Origin: an uncultured Actinomycetes bacterium
GTDB taxonomy: Bacteria; Actinomycetota; Acidimicrobiia; Acidimicrobiales; RAAP-2
Length of the DNA stretch: 64,000 nucleotides
Direction of reading: 5' to 3'
Assembly: GCA_903825305.1 (NCBI GenBank)
Contig: CAIKAC010000005.1
Location: forward strand, 62,001-126,000
Both the position numbers and the translations under genes were made by a program. Of this stretch, positions 8,138 to 17,854 are shown piece after piece. How positions within the stretch are numbered: the first letter of the stretch is position 1; each line of letters begins with the position of its first letter. The notes beneath the pieces are model-generated. The model had not been told where the DNA came from, did no database searches, and saw only the letters and a program-made list of their open reading frames with translations.

Positions 8138-9121
8138 CTAAATCTCGCTGGTGGCCGCACTCGGCCCCGCCGCCCACGCCGTGGTGGCGAGAGCAATGGC
8201 TTGAGCAATTTCTTCAGCGTGCTCAACAACTTTGTCGAGCGGTGCGAGCTCAATAACCACGGCCACCATGGCCGTTTCGCGCAAGAGGGCGAGGTACATA
8301 CCCTCTGACATGGTGTTGAGATCTGCCACCGTGTCAAGCGCCGTGGCGAGGAGGGCTGAAAGTTCCTGTCCTTCCACCGACTCATAGGAATAACTGCGAT
8401 AGTGCGCGACCCGAGCTTGCGTCCCTAAGTGAATGGACACTACGAGATCGACGTGGTGGTCATTGGCCTGCTGGGCTTGCTCTGATTCATTGACGCCGGT
8501 TATCGCGATGACGTCGGCCCCGGCGGTGCTCAGCGTGCGGGTAGTAGCCGAAGCCACGGTGGCGAGACCAGGCGACGAGATGAGGCCAATGCGGGTTCCT
8601 GGCAATGATGCCTTGGCATTGCGGCGATTGGCTTGTTCGCGAACCGTTGTGACTAAGGCTGGGTTGTCGCGATGGGAACTCATGCGCGCGAGTTCCTCAA
8701 TCGTGATGCGCCCGGCAATGCCATCAACGGGGAGCTTGAGGTTGCGCTGGAACTCAGCCACGGCATGGGTGGTGTTATCTCCGTAGATACCGTCCACCCG
8801 GCCGGTGTCAAAGCCCAATGAACACAGTCGCGTTTGCAGATCGGCTACATCGTCGCCGCGCAAGAGTGGGTGGGCTCGATACAACAAGCGATCGCCGAGG
8901 GAGAGACCTGCTTCGACCAAGGTGGCCCAGGTGTGGCGCCCTACAATGCCGTCGATACGCAAGCCTCGCTGTCGCTGAAAGGCCTCTACTGCTGCTCTCG
9001 TGGAGGGACCAAAGTTTCCGTGGCTGTCGCTGAGTGGGGACGTCACAAAGCGCGTCAGACGATCTTGAAGATCACTGACGGCAGGCCCTGTGGCACCCTC
9101 AACGAGGGGAAGGTGGCTCAG
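8138..9121 (-). CDS. cwlM: CwlM-like peptidoglycan-binding / amidase_3 homologue, probably inactive
   Basis: Two tandem PG-binding-1 repeats are followed by an amidase_3-like domain. Only GTG 9046 is a standard start (302 aa), but in-frame codons upstream encode the front of the first repeat ([14 protein letters not shown]). The true start is therefore probably a CTG at 9121 overlapping the trxA stop (327 aa), unless there is a sequence error. The first zinc-ligand motif (DPGHGG in enzymes) reads SSPGLA here; the later SIHLGT His is kept. In mycobacteria CwlM lies next to trx genes and regulates MurA rather than cutting peptidoglycan. The same role here is inference. Confidence 0.8.
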   Translation of the reverse strand: MSHLPLVEGATGPAVSDLQDRLTRFVTSPLSDSHGNFGPSTRAAVEAFQRQRGLRIDGIVGRHTWATLVEAGLSLGDRLLYRAHPLLRGDDVADLQTRLCSLGFDTGRVDGIYGDNTTHAVAEFQRNLKLPVDGIAGRITIEELARMSSHRDNPALVTTVREQANRRNAKASLPGTRIGLISSPGLATVASATTRTLSTAGADVIAITGVNESEQAQQANDHHVDLVVSIHLGTQARVAHYRSYSYESVEGQELSALLATALDTVADLNTMSEGMYLALLRETAMVAVVIELAPLDKVVEHAEEIAQAIALATTAWAAGPSAATSEI

Positions 9122-9444
9122 TCCAGGTATGGGCTGAGCTCCTGAACCAGGGCGCCCTTGGGCTTGGCGCCAACCATGCGAGCCACTGCTTCCCCGTTCT
9201 TGAACAACAAGAGCGTAGGAATACTCATGACACCAAAGTCGCGGGTGACATTGAGGTTCTCATCGATGTTGAGTTTGGCAATCTTGACTTTGCCATCGTG
9301 TTCAGCCGCGATTTCTTCCAAAATGGGGGCGATCATCTTGCATGGGCCACACCATTCAGCCCAAAAGTCCACCAAAACGGGGACATCGGAGGCCTGAACG
9401 GTCTCATTGAAGGTGGCGTCGGTGAGGGTGATGATGTCAGCCAT
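9118..9444 (-). CDS. trxA: Thioredoxin
   Basis: Cytosolic protein disulfide reductant, 108 residues, the normal length. The active site reads [11 protein letters not shown], and the cis-proline loop is MSIPTLLLF. It lies between trxB upstream and the CwlM-like gene downstream on the same strand. The stop overlaps the presumed CwlM start. The same trxB-trxA-cwlM order is known from mycobacteria. Confidence 0.97.
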   Translation of the reverse strand: MADIITLTDATFNETVQASDVPVLVDFWAEWCGPCKMIAPILEEIAAEHDGKVKIAKLNIDENLNVTRDFGVMSIPTLLLFKNGEAVARMVGAKPKGALVQELSPYLD

Positions 9445-9526
9445 GTGGGGCTCCTGTCTCGTTAACTCTGGACTCTATTCAACACGCAGCGTCGGGTGAA
9501 TGTTCCCGATTACGAAAAGAAAAGAG

Positions 9527-10483
9527 CTAGTGACCCTGCGTTTCGAGCCAGCGCTCGGTGTCAATGGCGGCCATGCACCCTGAACCCGCCGCAGTAATGG
9601 CTTGCCGATACGTGTGATCGGCGACGTCACCACAGGCAAAGACGCCCTCAATCGAGGTCAGTGATCCGTCGTGCACCTTGAGATAGCCATTTTCGAGCAA
9701 CTCAAGCTGATCGGCAAAAAGTTCGGTGTTGGGTTGGTGACCAATGGCGACGAACACCCCTGATACATCCATGGTGTCCTCGGCACCCGTGACCGTGTCA
9801 ACGAGGCGTACCGATTCGACTTTTGTGTCACCCATGATTTCGGTGACCTGGGAGTTCCAGCGCACCGTGATCTTGGGATTGGCCAACGCGCGCTCTTGCA
9901 TGATCTTGGAGGCACGAAGCGAATCACGACGGTGAACCAAGGTGACCGAACTAGCAAACCGGGTCAAGAAAATGGCCTCTTCAAGGGCCGAGTCACCACC
10001 GCCCACCATGACAATGGGGAGATCGCGGAAGAAGAACCCATCACAGGTGGCGCAGGTAGAAACGCCGTGGCCCAACAGGCGGTCTTCTCCGGGAACGCCC
10101 AGCATGAGCGCGCGAGCGCCGGTGGCGATAATGACCGAGGTGGCCTCATAGGTAGGCGCAGCCTCAGTGTCGCCCACCCAAGCCTTGAAGGGGCGTTGAC
10201 TCAAATCAAGCTTCGAGACCTTGGCCGTCACGAGTTCTGCGCCAAAGCGCTCGGCCTGGCTTCGCATCTGACCCATCAACTCGGGGCCCATGATGCCCAT
10301 GGGGAAACCGGGGAAGTTTTCAACTTCTGTGGTCAACATGAGCTGGCCACCAGGCTGGTCTGAGGTGGATGAAGGTTCGCCCTCAACAATGATGGGGGAG
10401 AGTTGGGCTCGAGCGGTGTAGATCGCGGCAGTCAGGCCGGCGGGGCCTGAGCCGACGATGAGAACGTCGGTCTTGGTGGTCAT
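9527..10483 (-). CDS. trxB: Thioredoxin reductase (NADPH)
   Basis: FAD enzyme that reduces thioredoxin with NADPH. The 318-residue product has the FAD-binding motif VGSGPAGLTAAIYTAR at the N-terminus, the redox disulfide CATCDG, the NADPH-binding GGGDSALEEA and the C-terminal FAD motif GVFACGDVAD. I chose ATG 10483 (MTTKTDVLIVGSGP) because upstream in-frame sequence is not conserved-looking. It is the natural partner of the thioredoxin gene 82 bases downstream. Confidence 0.97.
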   Translation of the reverse strand: MTTKTDVLIVGSGPAGLTAAIYTARAQLSPIIVEGEPSSTSDQPGGQLMLTTEVENFPGFPMGIMGPELMGQMRSQAERFGAELVTAKVSKLDLSQRPFKAWVGDTEAAPTYEATSVIIATGARALMLGVPGEDRLLGHGVSTCATCDGFFFRDLPIVMVGGGDSALEEAIFLTRFASSVTLVHRRDSLRASKIMQERALANPKITVRWNSQVTEIMGDTKVESVRLVDTVTGAEDTMDVSGVFVAIGHQPNTELFADQLELLENGYLKVHDGSLTSIEGVFACGDVADHTYRQAITAAGSGCMAAIDTERWLETQGH

Positions 10484-10491
10484 GGATGGTC

Positions 10492-10809
10492 CTATTCGCT
10501 GGTGGTGGAGCCACGCTTCGCCCACAGGATCAACCCGATCAGGCTGAAAATGCCACCAAGCACCAAATACGAGGCCCAAATGGCGGTGGGGAAGGCGTAG
10601 ATATCGAGGATTCGCAAACCCATAATGGCGGTGCCGACCCCGGCCACCACCAAGAAGGTGGCGATCAAGATGCCAAAGACGATGCCCCTCGCAACGAGGA
10701 CGATGGGACGGACAATGCGGTCATTGATCGTGTCGACAATCGTGTCGATCAGACCAAGGGCCTTGTCAGGCAGGTCGGCTGCGAGTTTGCGGGAGAATTG
10801 CTCACTCAT
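10492..10809 (-). CDS. Small two-helix membrane protein, function unknown
   Basis: A 105-residue protein with an amphipathic N-terminal third and two hydrophobic segments: about 37-65 (VLVARGIVFGILIATFLVVAG) and 78-98 (SYLVLGGIFSLIGLILWAK). It ends in a short charged tail. It lies 8 bases upstream of trxB on the same strand and is probably cotranscribed. It resembles small phage-holin-like or DUF membrane proteins found in this actinobacterial neighbourhood, but I do not recognise the family with confidence. Confidence 0.75.
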   Translation of the reverse strand: MSEQFSRKLAADLPDKALGLIDTIVDTINDRIVRPIVLVARGIVFGILIATFLVVAGVGTAIMGLRILDIYAFPTAIWASYLVLGGIFSLIGLILWAKRGSTTSE

Positions 10810-10840
10810 TGCTCATTAACCTACTCGCCCAAGCGCGTTG

Positions 10841-11680
10841 TTAGATCTTTTCGATCCAGCACACGCCAATAATTCCTGGACCGGCGTGCGTACCGACAAC
10901 CGGCCCGATGTCGGTGACCACCAGGGGCGTGTCGCATTCAATGTGGGCGAGCATGGTGATGAGGCGAACCGCATCATCGGCTGCTCCGTGAACGACGGCG
11001 AGTCGCTCAAAGGGAGAGGCTTCGGCCGCATCGCGAGCCAAGTGGTCAAGGGCCTTTGCCCGGGTGCGCTGGCGACCGTCTTCTACGACTTCTCCGTCGC
11101 GCAAGGTCAACAATGGCTTAATCGAGAGCATGGAGCCAAGCAAGGCAGCTGCCGAGCCAATTCGGCCGCCACGCTTCAAGTGTTCCAAAGTGTCTAAAGC
11201 ACCCACGACGCCAAGACGAGGAATGATGCCTTGGGCGAGGGAAGTGCACTCATCGAAACTTGCTCCCTTCGCAGCAGCTTCGGCGACGCTGATCACCAAG
11301 AGTCCTTCAGCCATGGTGACGGCCTGAGAATCAATCACCGTAACGGGGTAGGCACCCATGGCTTCTTTGGCTGCGAGAGCTGATTGATAGGTGGCTGAGA
11401 GCTTGGAAGAAATAGTGATGACGACCACGCCATCGAAACCATCTTGTTTGGCCTGTTCGTAGGCTTGTTGGAACAAGCCCGGCGATGGCGCGGCCGTTTC
11501 TGGTAGCTCAGACGTGTTCGCACAGCGTTCCCAGAATGCGGTGGGGGTGATGTCGCGGCGGTCCACGAACTCCTCATCGCCAAAACGAATGCTCAGTGGA
11601 ATGACGTCAACATTAAGTCTTGTCGCTTCGTCGACCGGCAGGTCTGACGCGCTATCGGTAATGATCTTGATTCCGGCCAC
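10841..11680 (-). CDS. DegV family fatty-acid-binding protein
   Basis: DegV/FakB-fold protein. Family members bind a fatty acid and can present it to the kinase FakA. The 279-residue product begins IKIITDSASDLP, the family signature, and has the fatty-acid contact region TISSKLSATYQSA plus the DTLEHLKRGGRIG motif. No FakA kinase gene is in this window, so the physiological partner is unknown. It lies between the small membrane protein gene and murJ on the same strand. Confidence 0.9.
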   Translation of the reverse strand: MAGIKIITDSASDLPVDEATRLNVDVIPLSIRFGDEEFVDRRDITPTAFWERCANTSELPETAAPSPGLFQQAYEQAKQDGFDGVVVITISSKLSATYQSALAAKEAMGAYPVTVIDSQAVTMAEGLLVISVAEAAAKGASFDECTSLAQGIIPRLGVVGALDTLEHLKRGGRIGSAAALLGSMLSIKPLLTLRDGEVVEDGRQRTRAKALDHLARDAAEASPFERLAVVHGAADDAVRLITMLAHIECDTPLVVTDIGPVVGTHAGPGIIGVCWIEKI

Positions 11681-11719
11681 GGTTCCTCCCCAAAGGCGTT
11701 GGCGAACAGTCTTGCACCC

Positions 11720-13363
11720 TTATCGGGCAGGGGTATGCCGACGGCGCCCGAGCAGGCTAATTACTCCGAGATAGGCCAAACCTCCCAGAATCAGCGAGCC
11801 AAACACACGCTCTACAAGAGCGACCATGGCGGTGCTTGCCGAGAGATTAGAGATCACCAAAATCACAACACCCATGGCGATGGATGCGGCAAGGACCCGG
11901 CTGAGGGGTCGATAGCAACGAGGGGGGCCGAGGTGTCCCAAGTGGGCATGCAGGTAGGCGAGGCCCAGCATGGCCGCAACGGAGTAGGCAATGGATACCG
12001 ACAGGGTGATTCCCGCAAGACCGAGGGGATGCATCAAGAGCAAGGCCAAGCCGATATTGATGGCGTTCTCAATGACATAGAGCACGAAGGCGACCTTGAC
12101 TGATCGCATTGATTGCAAGGCGCGAATGACGTATTGGAACACGGTGAATCCCACGAGGCCCAAGGAGAGTTCCGCCAAGGCCACCCCGGTAAGGCGAGCT
12201 TCGGCGGCGTTGGCATTGCCGTGGCCAAGGAGCAATTCGATGATGGGCTTGGCCAATAAGAACATGGCAATAGAGGCAGGGATCATGATGGCCAAGGTCG
12301 AGCGAAGGCCTTTGCCAAAACGAGCAATGAATGCGTCGAGGTCCTTTTTCGAGTGATGGGTTGCGAGATCAGGCGTGACCGCATTCATCACCGAAATAGC
12401 CACGACGGCATAGGGCATCTGCATGAAGGCGTAGGCGTAAGTGTAGGAAGAAACCGGGCCACTGCCGCCGGTACCAAAGGCTAAGGCGATAACCACGAAG
12501 AGAGCGATTTGGTTGGCAACCACAAAGCCAAAGGTCCAACTACCCAAGTGCATGACGGAGCGAACCGCTCGGTCATGAATATTGAGTCGCCACCGCAAGC
12601 GGCCCAACTTGGCGCGCAGCAAGCTTGGGGTGAGCAAGAGAAATTGAATGGCAACGCCTGCTGTGGTGCCCGCCCCCAGCAAGATCAGCTGGCTTGGGTG
12701 CATGGAGACTGAAGCCACGGTGGGAGAGGGTGCCACCGAGGCGAAACAAATCAACACGGCAATGCACACCACGTTGTTGGCGATGGGCACCCACATGGGA
12801 GCGCCGAAGCGTCGGCGAACGTTGAGGAGTGCTCCGCCGATGCTGAGCAATCCGTAGAAAAACAACTGAGGAACGAACCACCGCAGCAAGACGGTGGCGA
12901 CGTGTCGCTGCTGAGCTAGCGATTGAGGGTCTTTAGCAAGTTGAACGTGATCAAAAGCCGTAAAGGCGTTAATGAGCCATGGGGCGGCCACCAAGAACAC
13001 TGCGGTGGCAGCGGCGAGCACGATGACGGCCAAGGTGACCACCGCGGAGATGGATTCCCATGCCTCGTCCTCCTCGGCGTGGGTGAGTCGTTCAATGAAT
13101 ACCGGGATAAAGGTGGCCCCGACGACACCGCCGATGACGATGTCGTAGAGCATGTTGGGAATGGTGTTGGCGAGGTTGAAGGCATCGGCAAGCGGCGAGA
13201 TACCCAAGACGTAGGTAAGAACGAGTACGCGCAGCACGCCGGTGGCGCGTGACACCACCGTGCCCATCGCCATAGAGCCAATCGCTCGATTGCTTCCCTG
13301 GGCCTTACTCAATGACGCCGTCGCTTTGTTTTGCGTCCCGCCAACCAGGTCCGCACCCACCAA
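11720..13363 (-). CDS. murJ: Lipid II flippase MurJ (MviN family)
   Basis: Polytopic MOP-superfamily protein that flips lipid II across the membrane for peptidoglycan synthesis. The 547-residue sequence has about 14 hydrophobic segments and the N-terminal motif SRATGVLRVLVLTYVLG followed by ADAFNLANTIPN, diagnostic of MurJ. There is no long cytoplasmic kinase-like tail as in mycobacterial MviN. The proposed GTG start at 13363 overlaps the upstream DUF6049 gene by 55 bases; ATGs a little downstream (near MAMGTVV) are alternatives. Confidence 0.93.
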   Translation of the reverse strand: MVGADLVGGTQNKATASLSKAQGSNRAIGSMAMGTVVSRATGVLRVLVLTYVLGISPLADAFNLANTIPNMLYDIVIGGVVGATFIPVFIERLTHAEEDEAWESISAVVTLAVIVLAAATAVFLVAAPWLINAFTAFDHVQLAKDPQSLAQQRHVATVLLRWFVPQLFFYGLLSIGGALLNVRRRFGAPMWVPIANNVVCIAVLICFASVAPSPTVASVSMHPSQLILLGAGTTAGVAIQFLLLTPSLLRAKLGRLRWRLNIHDRAVRSVMHLGSWTFGFVVANQIALFVVIALAFGTGGSGPVSSYTYAYAFMQMPYAVVAISVMNAVTPDLATHHSKKDLDAFIARFGKGLRSTLAIMIPASIAMFLLAKPIIELLLGHGNANAAEARLTGVALAELSLGLVGFTVFQYVIRALQSMRSVKVAFVLYVIENAINIGLALLLMHPLGLAGITLSVSIAYSVAAMLGLAYLHAHLGHLGPPRCYRPLSRVLAASIAMGVVILVISNLSASTAMVALVERVFGSLILGGLAYLGVISLLGRRRHTPAR

Positions 13364-15261
13364 ACGATAAGGACTGCTAGAGCGCCAATCGTCAAGATGA
13401 TGGCGACAATGGAGGTGCGAGACGCGACTACCACGAGTTTGGCTTTCGCCATGGTGAGCCTGCCCGTGGGTGTGCTCAGATTCAGAGAAGCACTAAATGA
13501 GCCGGTGGTGGGCGCTTGCGTGGGAATACGAATCACCGTCGTGGATCGAGCGATCTCGATGTGAATGTGTTGTCCCGCGGGGAAGCGCAGCTGGTCGCTC
13601 GAAATGGTGAGAATCGCGGAAATGGGGTAGTGCGCAGATGAGGTGATGGTGATGGGAATGGATTCTTTAAGTGCTGTGGTCGTGATCGATGCCGAAGAGA
13701 TCGAGAGTTGATTGAGCTGAGCATTCAACGCAGCACTGGCGTGGGCGAGTACCACGTTGCGACCAGCAACGGCGAGGGTGGCATTGGTTGCATCAAGGAG
13801 ATTGTCACTCAAGGCTGCTGTTGTGCCAGGGGCATGAGGAGTCGCCGATGCAAAGCTCGTTTGTAATCCCTGTTGCACTCGATACATCGCAACTTGTTTG
13901 GCTGGCCAGTGTGGGACGTTGACGTTCTTGAGCTGCCGGATGGTCGCGGCACCATTGCCACCAAGGGGCACGCTGGCAAAAAATTTCGACAACGTGATTG
14001 GCGCCAACAAGGCATTGTTCTTCAAGCCCTGAAGGTAGGTCGTAAGGAACAACGATGAGGGCACCCAACTGGGACTGGGCATCGCAATGATGCCTTGAGG
14101 GGTGCTCAGACTAGGTCGTTCGAAATGGTGAAAGGCCAAGTCGGCGAGCAACTGATAGGCCCGCAACACCGGATCACTTCCAGCGTTCATTTCATTCGAA
14201 ATGATGGGATCAACGGTCATGGCCGTCACGCTCGGGGGAGCGAAGGAAACCTCGAAGGGCTGGCCCCAGTAGACGCTCGACGCAGTGGGTAGCGCGAGTT
14301 GGTTATCGCTGAAGATCACGTGGGAATAGCCGAGGCTCTGAATGTGGGTGATCGTGGCGGGTGTCGGCGATCCCAATGCAACCCACCCAGCTGCGCGCGA
14401 TAGCGATTCGAAACCAGCATTGTGGCTAATGGTTCGACCTCTCACGAGGCCTTGGGTGGCTGCTGTGCCAAGACCTGAAGCGCTCAGCACGGCTGGATCA
14501 ATAGGAACGAGGGGTGAATCGAGCACCTCGTGACTTGGTGATGCATTCGCCCATTGCACCAAGGATTGAAGTCCGGCGATGCCCGATGTAGAGCCAGCAA
14601 GGTTGGTTAACGCCGACGGCGAGGCAAGCAAATCGGTGGCGACGTCTTGACTTTGGTTGAGAGCGCTGCCCATGGTGGAGGCTGCCGCGACGTCACCTCT
14701 GCCGGGATTGAGAGTGAGCAGGGTTGCAATACGCAGTGGCTGCGCGACGTGGCCGCCGACCACCGTGACAAAAGTGATGAACCTGCTGGTCTTACTCGTG
14801 ACGGCCAAGGGGTAGACCCCACCACAGGTCTGGGCGGCATACGAGCAATGGAGAGCCATCGAGGCAACGAGTGGTGCACAGCCAAACGATGACGACCCGC
14901 CCGATGCGTGCAAGGTGATGGAAAAGCTGCTTATTCCCTTATTTTGACCACCACAAGATAAGGCCATTGACTGGCTGGTCCCAAGTGCTTGGCCCAGACC
15001 CTGGCCTTGTTGTGCGGCAAGGAGACCGCTTCGGGTGGTGACGGACGGGTAGAGCGAGAACGAAACGGCGGCCGTGGATGGTCCTGCCAGGTCAATGGTG
15101 AATGCAGCCGCGCCCGATGACGTCATGACTGAGTCAACACTCTGGGAAACCAGGTGCACGCTGTCATTGGTCGCTGCCGAGGCCACGGGTGTTCCCACCC
15201 ATCCAACGAGGCCGAGCAGACCAATGAGCATGGCGGTTACCCAAGTGGCGGTGCGGCTCAT
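13309..15261 (-). CDS. Secreted/anchored DUF6049-like protein upstream of murJ
   Basis: A 650-residue protein with an N-terminal signal segment (TAMLIGLLGLVGWVGTPVASA) and a long Ser/Thr/Ala-rich extracytoplasmic region. A C-terminal membrane helix (IVAIILTIGALAVLIVWWV) is followed by a very basic tail (AGRKTKRRRH). This architecture and the position directly before murJ match the DUF6049 family (Rv3909-like) of Actinobacteria, whose function is unknown. The ATG at 15261 was chosen because it places the signal peptide at the N-terminus. Confidence 0.8.
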   Translation of the reverse strand: MSRTATWVTAMLIGLLGLVGWVGTPVASAATNDSVHLVSQSVDSVMTSSGAAAFTIDLAGPSTAAVSFSLYPSVTTRSGLLAAQQGQGLGQALGTSQSMALSCGGQNKGISSFSITLHASGGSSSFGCAPLVASMALHCSYAAQTCGGVYPLAVTSKTSRFITFVTVVGGHVAQPLRIATLLTLNPGRGDVAAASTMGSALNQSQDVATDLLASPSALTNLAGSTSGIAGLQSLVQWANASPSHEVLDSPLVPIDPAVLSASGLGTAATQGLVRGRTISHNAGFESLSRAAGWVALGSPTPATITHIQSLGYSHVIFSDNQLALPTASSVYWGQPFEVSFAPPSVTAMTVDPIISNEMNAGSDPVLRAYQLLADLAFHHFERPSLSTPQGIIAMPSPSWVPSSLFLTTYLQGLKNNALLAPITLSKFFASVPLGGNGAATIRQLKNVNVPHWPAKQVAMYRVQQGLQTSFASATPHAPGTTAALSDNLLDATNATLAVAGRNVVLAHASAALNAQLNQLSISSASITTTALKESIPITITSSAHYPISAILTISSDQLRFPAGQHIHIEIARSTTVIRIPTQAPTTGSFSASLNLSTPTGRLTMAKAKLVVVASRTSIVAIILTIGALAVLIVWWVRTWLAGRKTKRRRH

Positions 15262-15317
15262 GACTAAAGACGCTAGACGGTACCGCCTATGAGACTGAGG
15301 CGAACTAGCGTTGGCGC

Positions 15318-16712
15318 GTGTCTGAGGCCACCTATCCCGATCGATTTGAACCACTCGTAGCGGCGACCAAGAGCCTTTCCGAGCGATTTGAGGTGGCCGG
15401 ATTTCGCCTCTACTTAGTTGGCGGTTCGGTTCGCGACGCCCTCATTAATGCAGCTGCCGACCCGGCGGGCCCAAGTGATCTCGACCTGACGACGAATGCT
15501 CGACCCGATGACATTGAGCGCATCATTGCCGGCTGGGCCGACGCAGTCTGGACTCAGGGCAAGCGTTTTGGCACCATTGGCGCCAAGCATCAGGGCCGAA
15601 CCTATGAGATCACCACGCACCGGGCCGAGGTCTATGCCCCGGAATCGCGCAAGCCCGAAGTGGAATTCGGTGACTCAGTTGAAGTTGATTTGTCTCGTCG
15701 AGACTTCACCATCAATGCCATGGCCTTGGCACTGCCGAGCATGGAGCTCGTCGACCCCTATGGCGGACTCGCTGACTTGATTTCGCAACAACTCAGAACG
15801 CCCCTCGATCCAAAGGTCAGCTTCGATGACGACCCTTTGCGCATGTTGCGAGCGGCTCGCTTTGCCAGCCGTTTCGCACTGACCCCCGATCCTTCGTTGC
15901 TAGAGGCCATGACGGAACTCGCTCCTCGACTCGAAATTGTTTCGGCCGAGCGGATTCGTGACGAACTCGATCGCCTCGTCATGCTCGAGGTGCCCTCAAC
16001 GGGACTGTGGATGATTGTCAAGACGGGTCTGTCGGCCTATTTCTTGCCAGAACTCGATGCAATGGAGTTAGAGCAAGACCCCATTCATCGACACAAAGAC
16101 GTCCTCGCCCACACCTTTGCGGTCGTCGATAAGACCTCACCTGATCGGCTCTTGCGGTTAGCCGCCCTGTTCCACGACATCGGAAAGCCCAAAACGCGAG
16201 CCTTTGGTGACAACGGTGTCTCGTTTCACCACCATGAAGTGGTGGGGGCTCGCATGACAAAAAAGCGCATGGAAGCGCTGCGCTATCCCTCTGATGAGGT
16301 GGAGATTGTCACGGAACTCGTGAATCTCCATCTTCGATTCCATACCTATCGCCTTGGCTGGAGCGACAAGGCCGTTCGTCGTTACGTTCGAGATGCTGGG
16401 CCACTCCTCGAGCGACTCAATGAACTCACGCGTTGTGACTGCACCACGCGCAATGCGGCCAAGGCCAAAGCCTTGAGTCGACGCATGGATGAACTCGAAG
16501 CCCGCATCGTCGAACTTCGCGAACAAGAGGAGATCGACAGCATCCGTCCTGATCTCGATGGCCAAGCCGTTATGGAGATCTTGGAGATTCAGCCGAGCCG
16601 CGCTGTTGGTGAAGCGCTGGACTTTCTTTTGGAATTGCGACTAGACGAAGGCCCCCTCGGTGAAGAGGAGGCCCGTCGTCGACTGTTGCAATGGTGGGCG
16701 CAGCGCTCGTAG
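15318..16712 (+). CDS. cca: CCA tRNA nucleotidyltransferase (PcnA-like, HD domain)
   Basis: Adds or repairs the 3' CCA of tRNAs. The 464-residue product has the class II nucleotidyltransferase signature LVGGSVRD followed by DLDLTT. Further motifs are RRDFTINAMAL, the RNA-binding region DDPLRMLRAARFA, and a central HD phosphohydrolase domain (RLAALFHDIGKPKTR, FHHHEVVG). The GTG start at 15318 is divergent from the DUF6049 gene, the same arrangement as pcnA in mycobacteria. Whether it makes the full CCA or acts as part of a pair cannot be decided from sequence alone. Confidence 0.93.
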   Translation: MSEATYPDRFEPLVAATKSLSERFEVAGFRLYLVGGSVRDALINAAADPAGPSDLDLTTNARPDDIERIIAGWADAVWTQGKRFGTIGAKHQGRTYEITTHRAEVYAPESRKPEVEFGDSVEVDLSRRDFTINAMALALPSMELVDPYGGLADLISQQLRTPLDPKVSFDDDPLRMLRAARFASRFALTPDPSLLEAMTELAPRLEIVSAERIRDELDRLVMLEVPSTGLWMIVKTGLSAYFLPELDAMELEQDPIHRHKDVLAHTFAVVDKTSPDRLLRLAALFHDIGKPKTRAFGDNGVSFHHHEVVGARMTKKRMEALRYPSDEVEIVTELVNLHLRFHTYRLGWSDKAVRRYVRDAGPLLERLNELTRCDCTTRNAAKAKALSRRMDELEARIVELREQEEIDSIRPDLDGQAVMEILEIQPSRAVGEALDFLLELRLDEGPLGEEEARRRLLQWWAQRS

Positions 16713-16727
16713 GCGCGGCGGGGAGGA

Positions 16728-17825
16728 TTAATCCTCAGGCCAAATCGGACCTGGGTCACCAGCGGCAAAGTCTTCAACCATCTGGTGGCACACGTCGTCG
16801 TGGTACTGAACCGGTGGTGACTTCATGAAGTATGACGATGGTCCCAGCAAAGGGCCACCGATGCCACGATCGAGAGCCAACTTCGCGCAGCGAACGGCAT
16901 CGATGATGACGCCAGCCGAGTTCGGGCTGTCCCACACTTCGAGCTTGAGTTCAACGTTCAAGGGAACGTCACCAAAGTTGCGACCTTCAAGACGGATGAA
17001 GGCCCACTTACGGTCTTGCAACCACGGCACGTGGTCCGAAGGCCCAATGTGAACATCGTCGTCGGGAAGCTTGCCGTGGTCCATCTGCGAGGTCACCGCT
17101 TGGGTCTTGGAGATCTTCTTTGATTCCAGGCGATCGCGGTCCAACATGTTGCGGAAGTCCATGTTTCCGCCGACATTGAGTTGGTACGTGTGGTCAAGGG
17201 CGAGACCACGGTCTTCGAAGAGGCGGGTCAGAATGCGGTGAACGATGGTGGCGCCAACTTGGCTCTTGATGTCATCGCCGATGATAGGAACGCCAGCCGC
17301 ACGGAACTTGCGTGCCCAGTCAGGGTCAGAGGCAATAAACACGGGGACGGCATTGACGAAGGCAACGCCAGCGTCAATAGCTGCTTGGGCGTAGTAGCGC
17401 TGTGCCTCTTCTGAGCCAACGGGCAGGTAGGAGACGAGCACCTCGGCACCTGAGTCGCGCAGCGCCTGGGCTACGTCCACGGGGGCTGCAGGAGACTCTT
17501 CAACTACTTCTCGGTAGTACTTGGAGAGACCATCGAGGGTGGGTCCACGCTGTACTTCAACCCCGATGGCCTCAACGTCGGCGAAGCGAATGGTGTTGTT
17601 TTGCCCAGCCCAGATCGCTTTAGTCAACTCTTGTCCGACTTTCGATGCATCGACGTCAAAGGCGGCAACGAAGTCAATGTCGCTGACGTGGTAGCCACCA
17701 AGTTCGACGTGCATGAGACCTGGTACGAATTGTGCGGGGTCGGCGTCGCGGTAGTACGACACCCCTTGAATGAGTGAGTTGGCACAGTTACCAACACCAG
17801 CAATGGCCACCTTGATGCGGCTCAT
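16728..17825 (-). CDS. ino1: Inositol-3-phosphate synthase
   Basis: Converts glucose-6-phosphate to myo-inositol-3-phosphate with NAD, the first step toward phosphatidylinositol and related actinobacterial metabolites. The 365-residue sequence starts [19 protein letters not shown] (NAD-binding glycine motif) and contains the conserved blocks [29 protein letters not shown] and [21 protein letters not shown]. It is convergent with cca and cotranscribed after the PadR gene; that padR-ino1 linkage is widespread in Actinobacteria. Confidence 0.96.
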   Translation of the reverse strand: MSRIKVAIAGVGNCANSLIQGVSYYRDADPAQFVPGLMHVELGGYHVSDIDFVAAFDVDASKVGQELTKAIWAGQNNTIRFADVEAIGVEVQRGPTLDGLSKYYREVVEESPAAPVDVAQALRDSGAEVLVSYLPVGSEEAQRYYAQAAIDAGVAFVNAVPVFIASDPDWARKFRAAGVPIIGDDIKSQVGATIVHRILTRLFEDRGLALDHTYQLNVGGNMDFRNMLDRDRLESKKISKTQAVTSQMDHGKLPDDDVHIGPSDHVPWLQDRKWAFIRLEGRNFGDVPLNVELKLEVWDSPNSAGVIIDAVRCAKLALDRGIGGPLLGPSSYFMKSPPVQYHDDVCHQMVEDFAAGDPGPIWPED

Positions 17826-17854
17826 AGTTATCTCCTTATTCCCTTGTCCGACGC

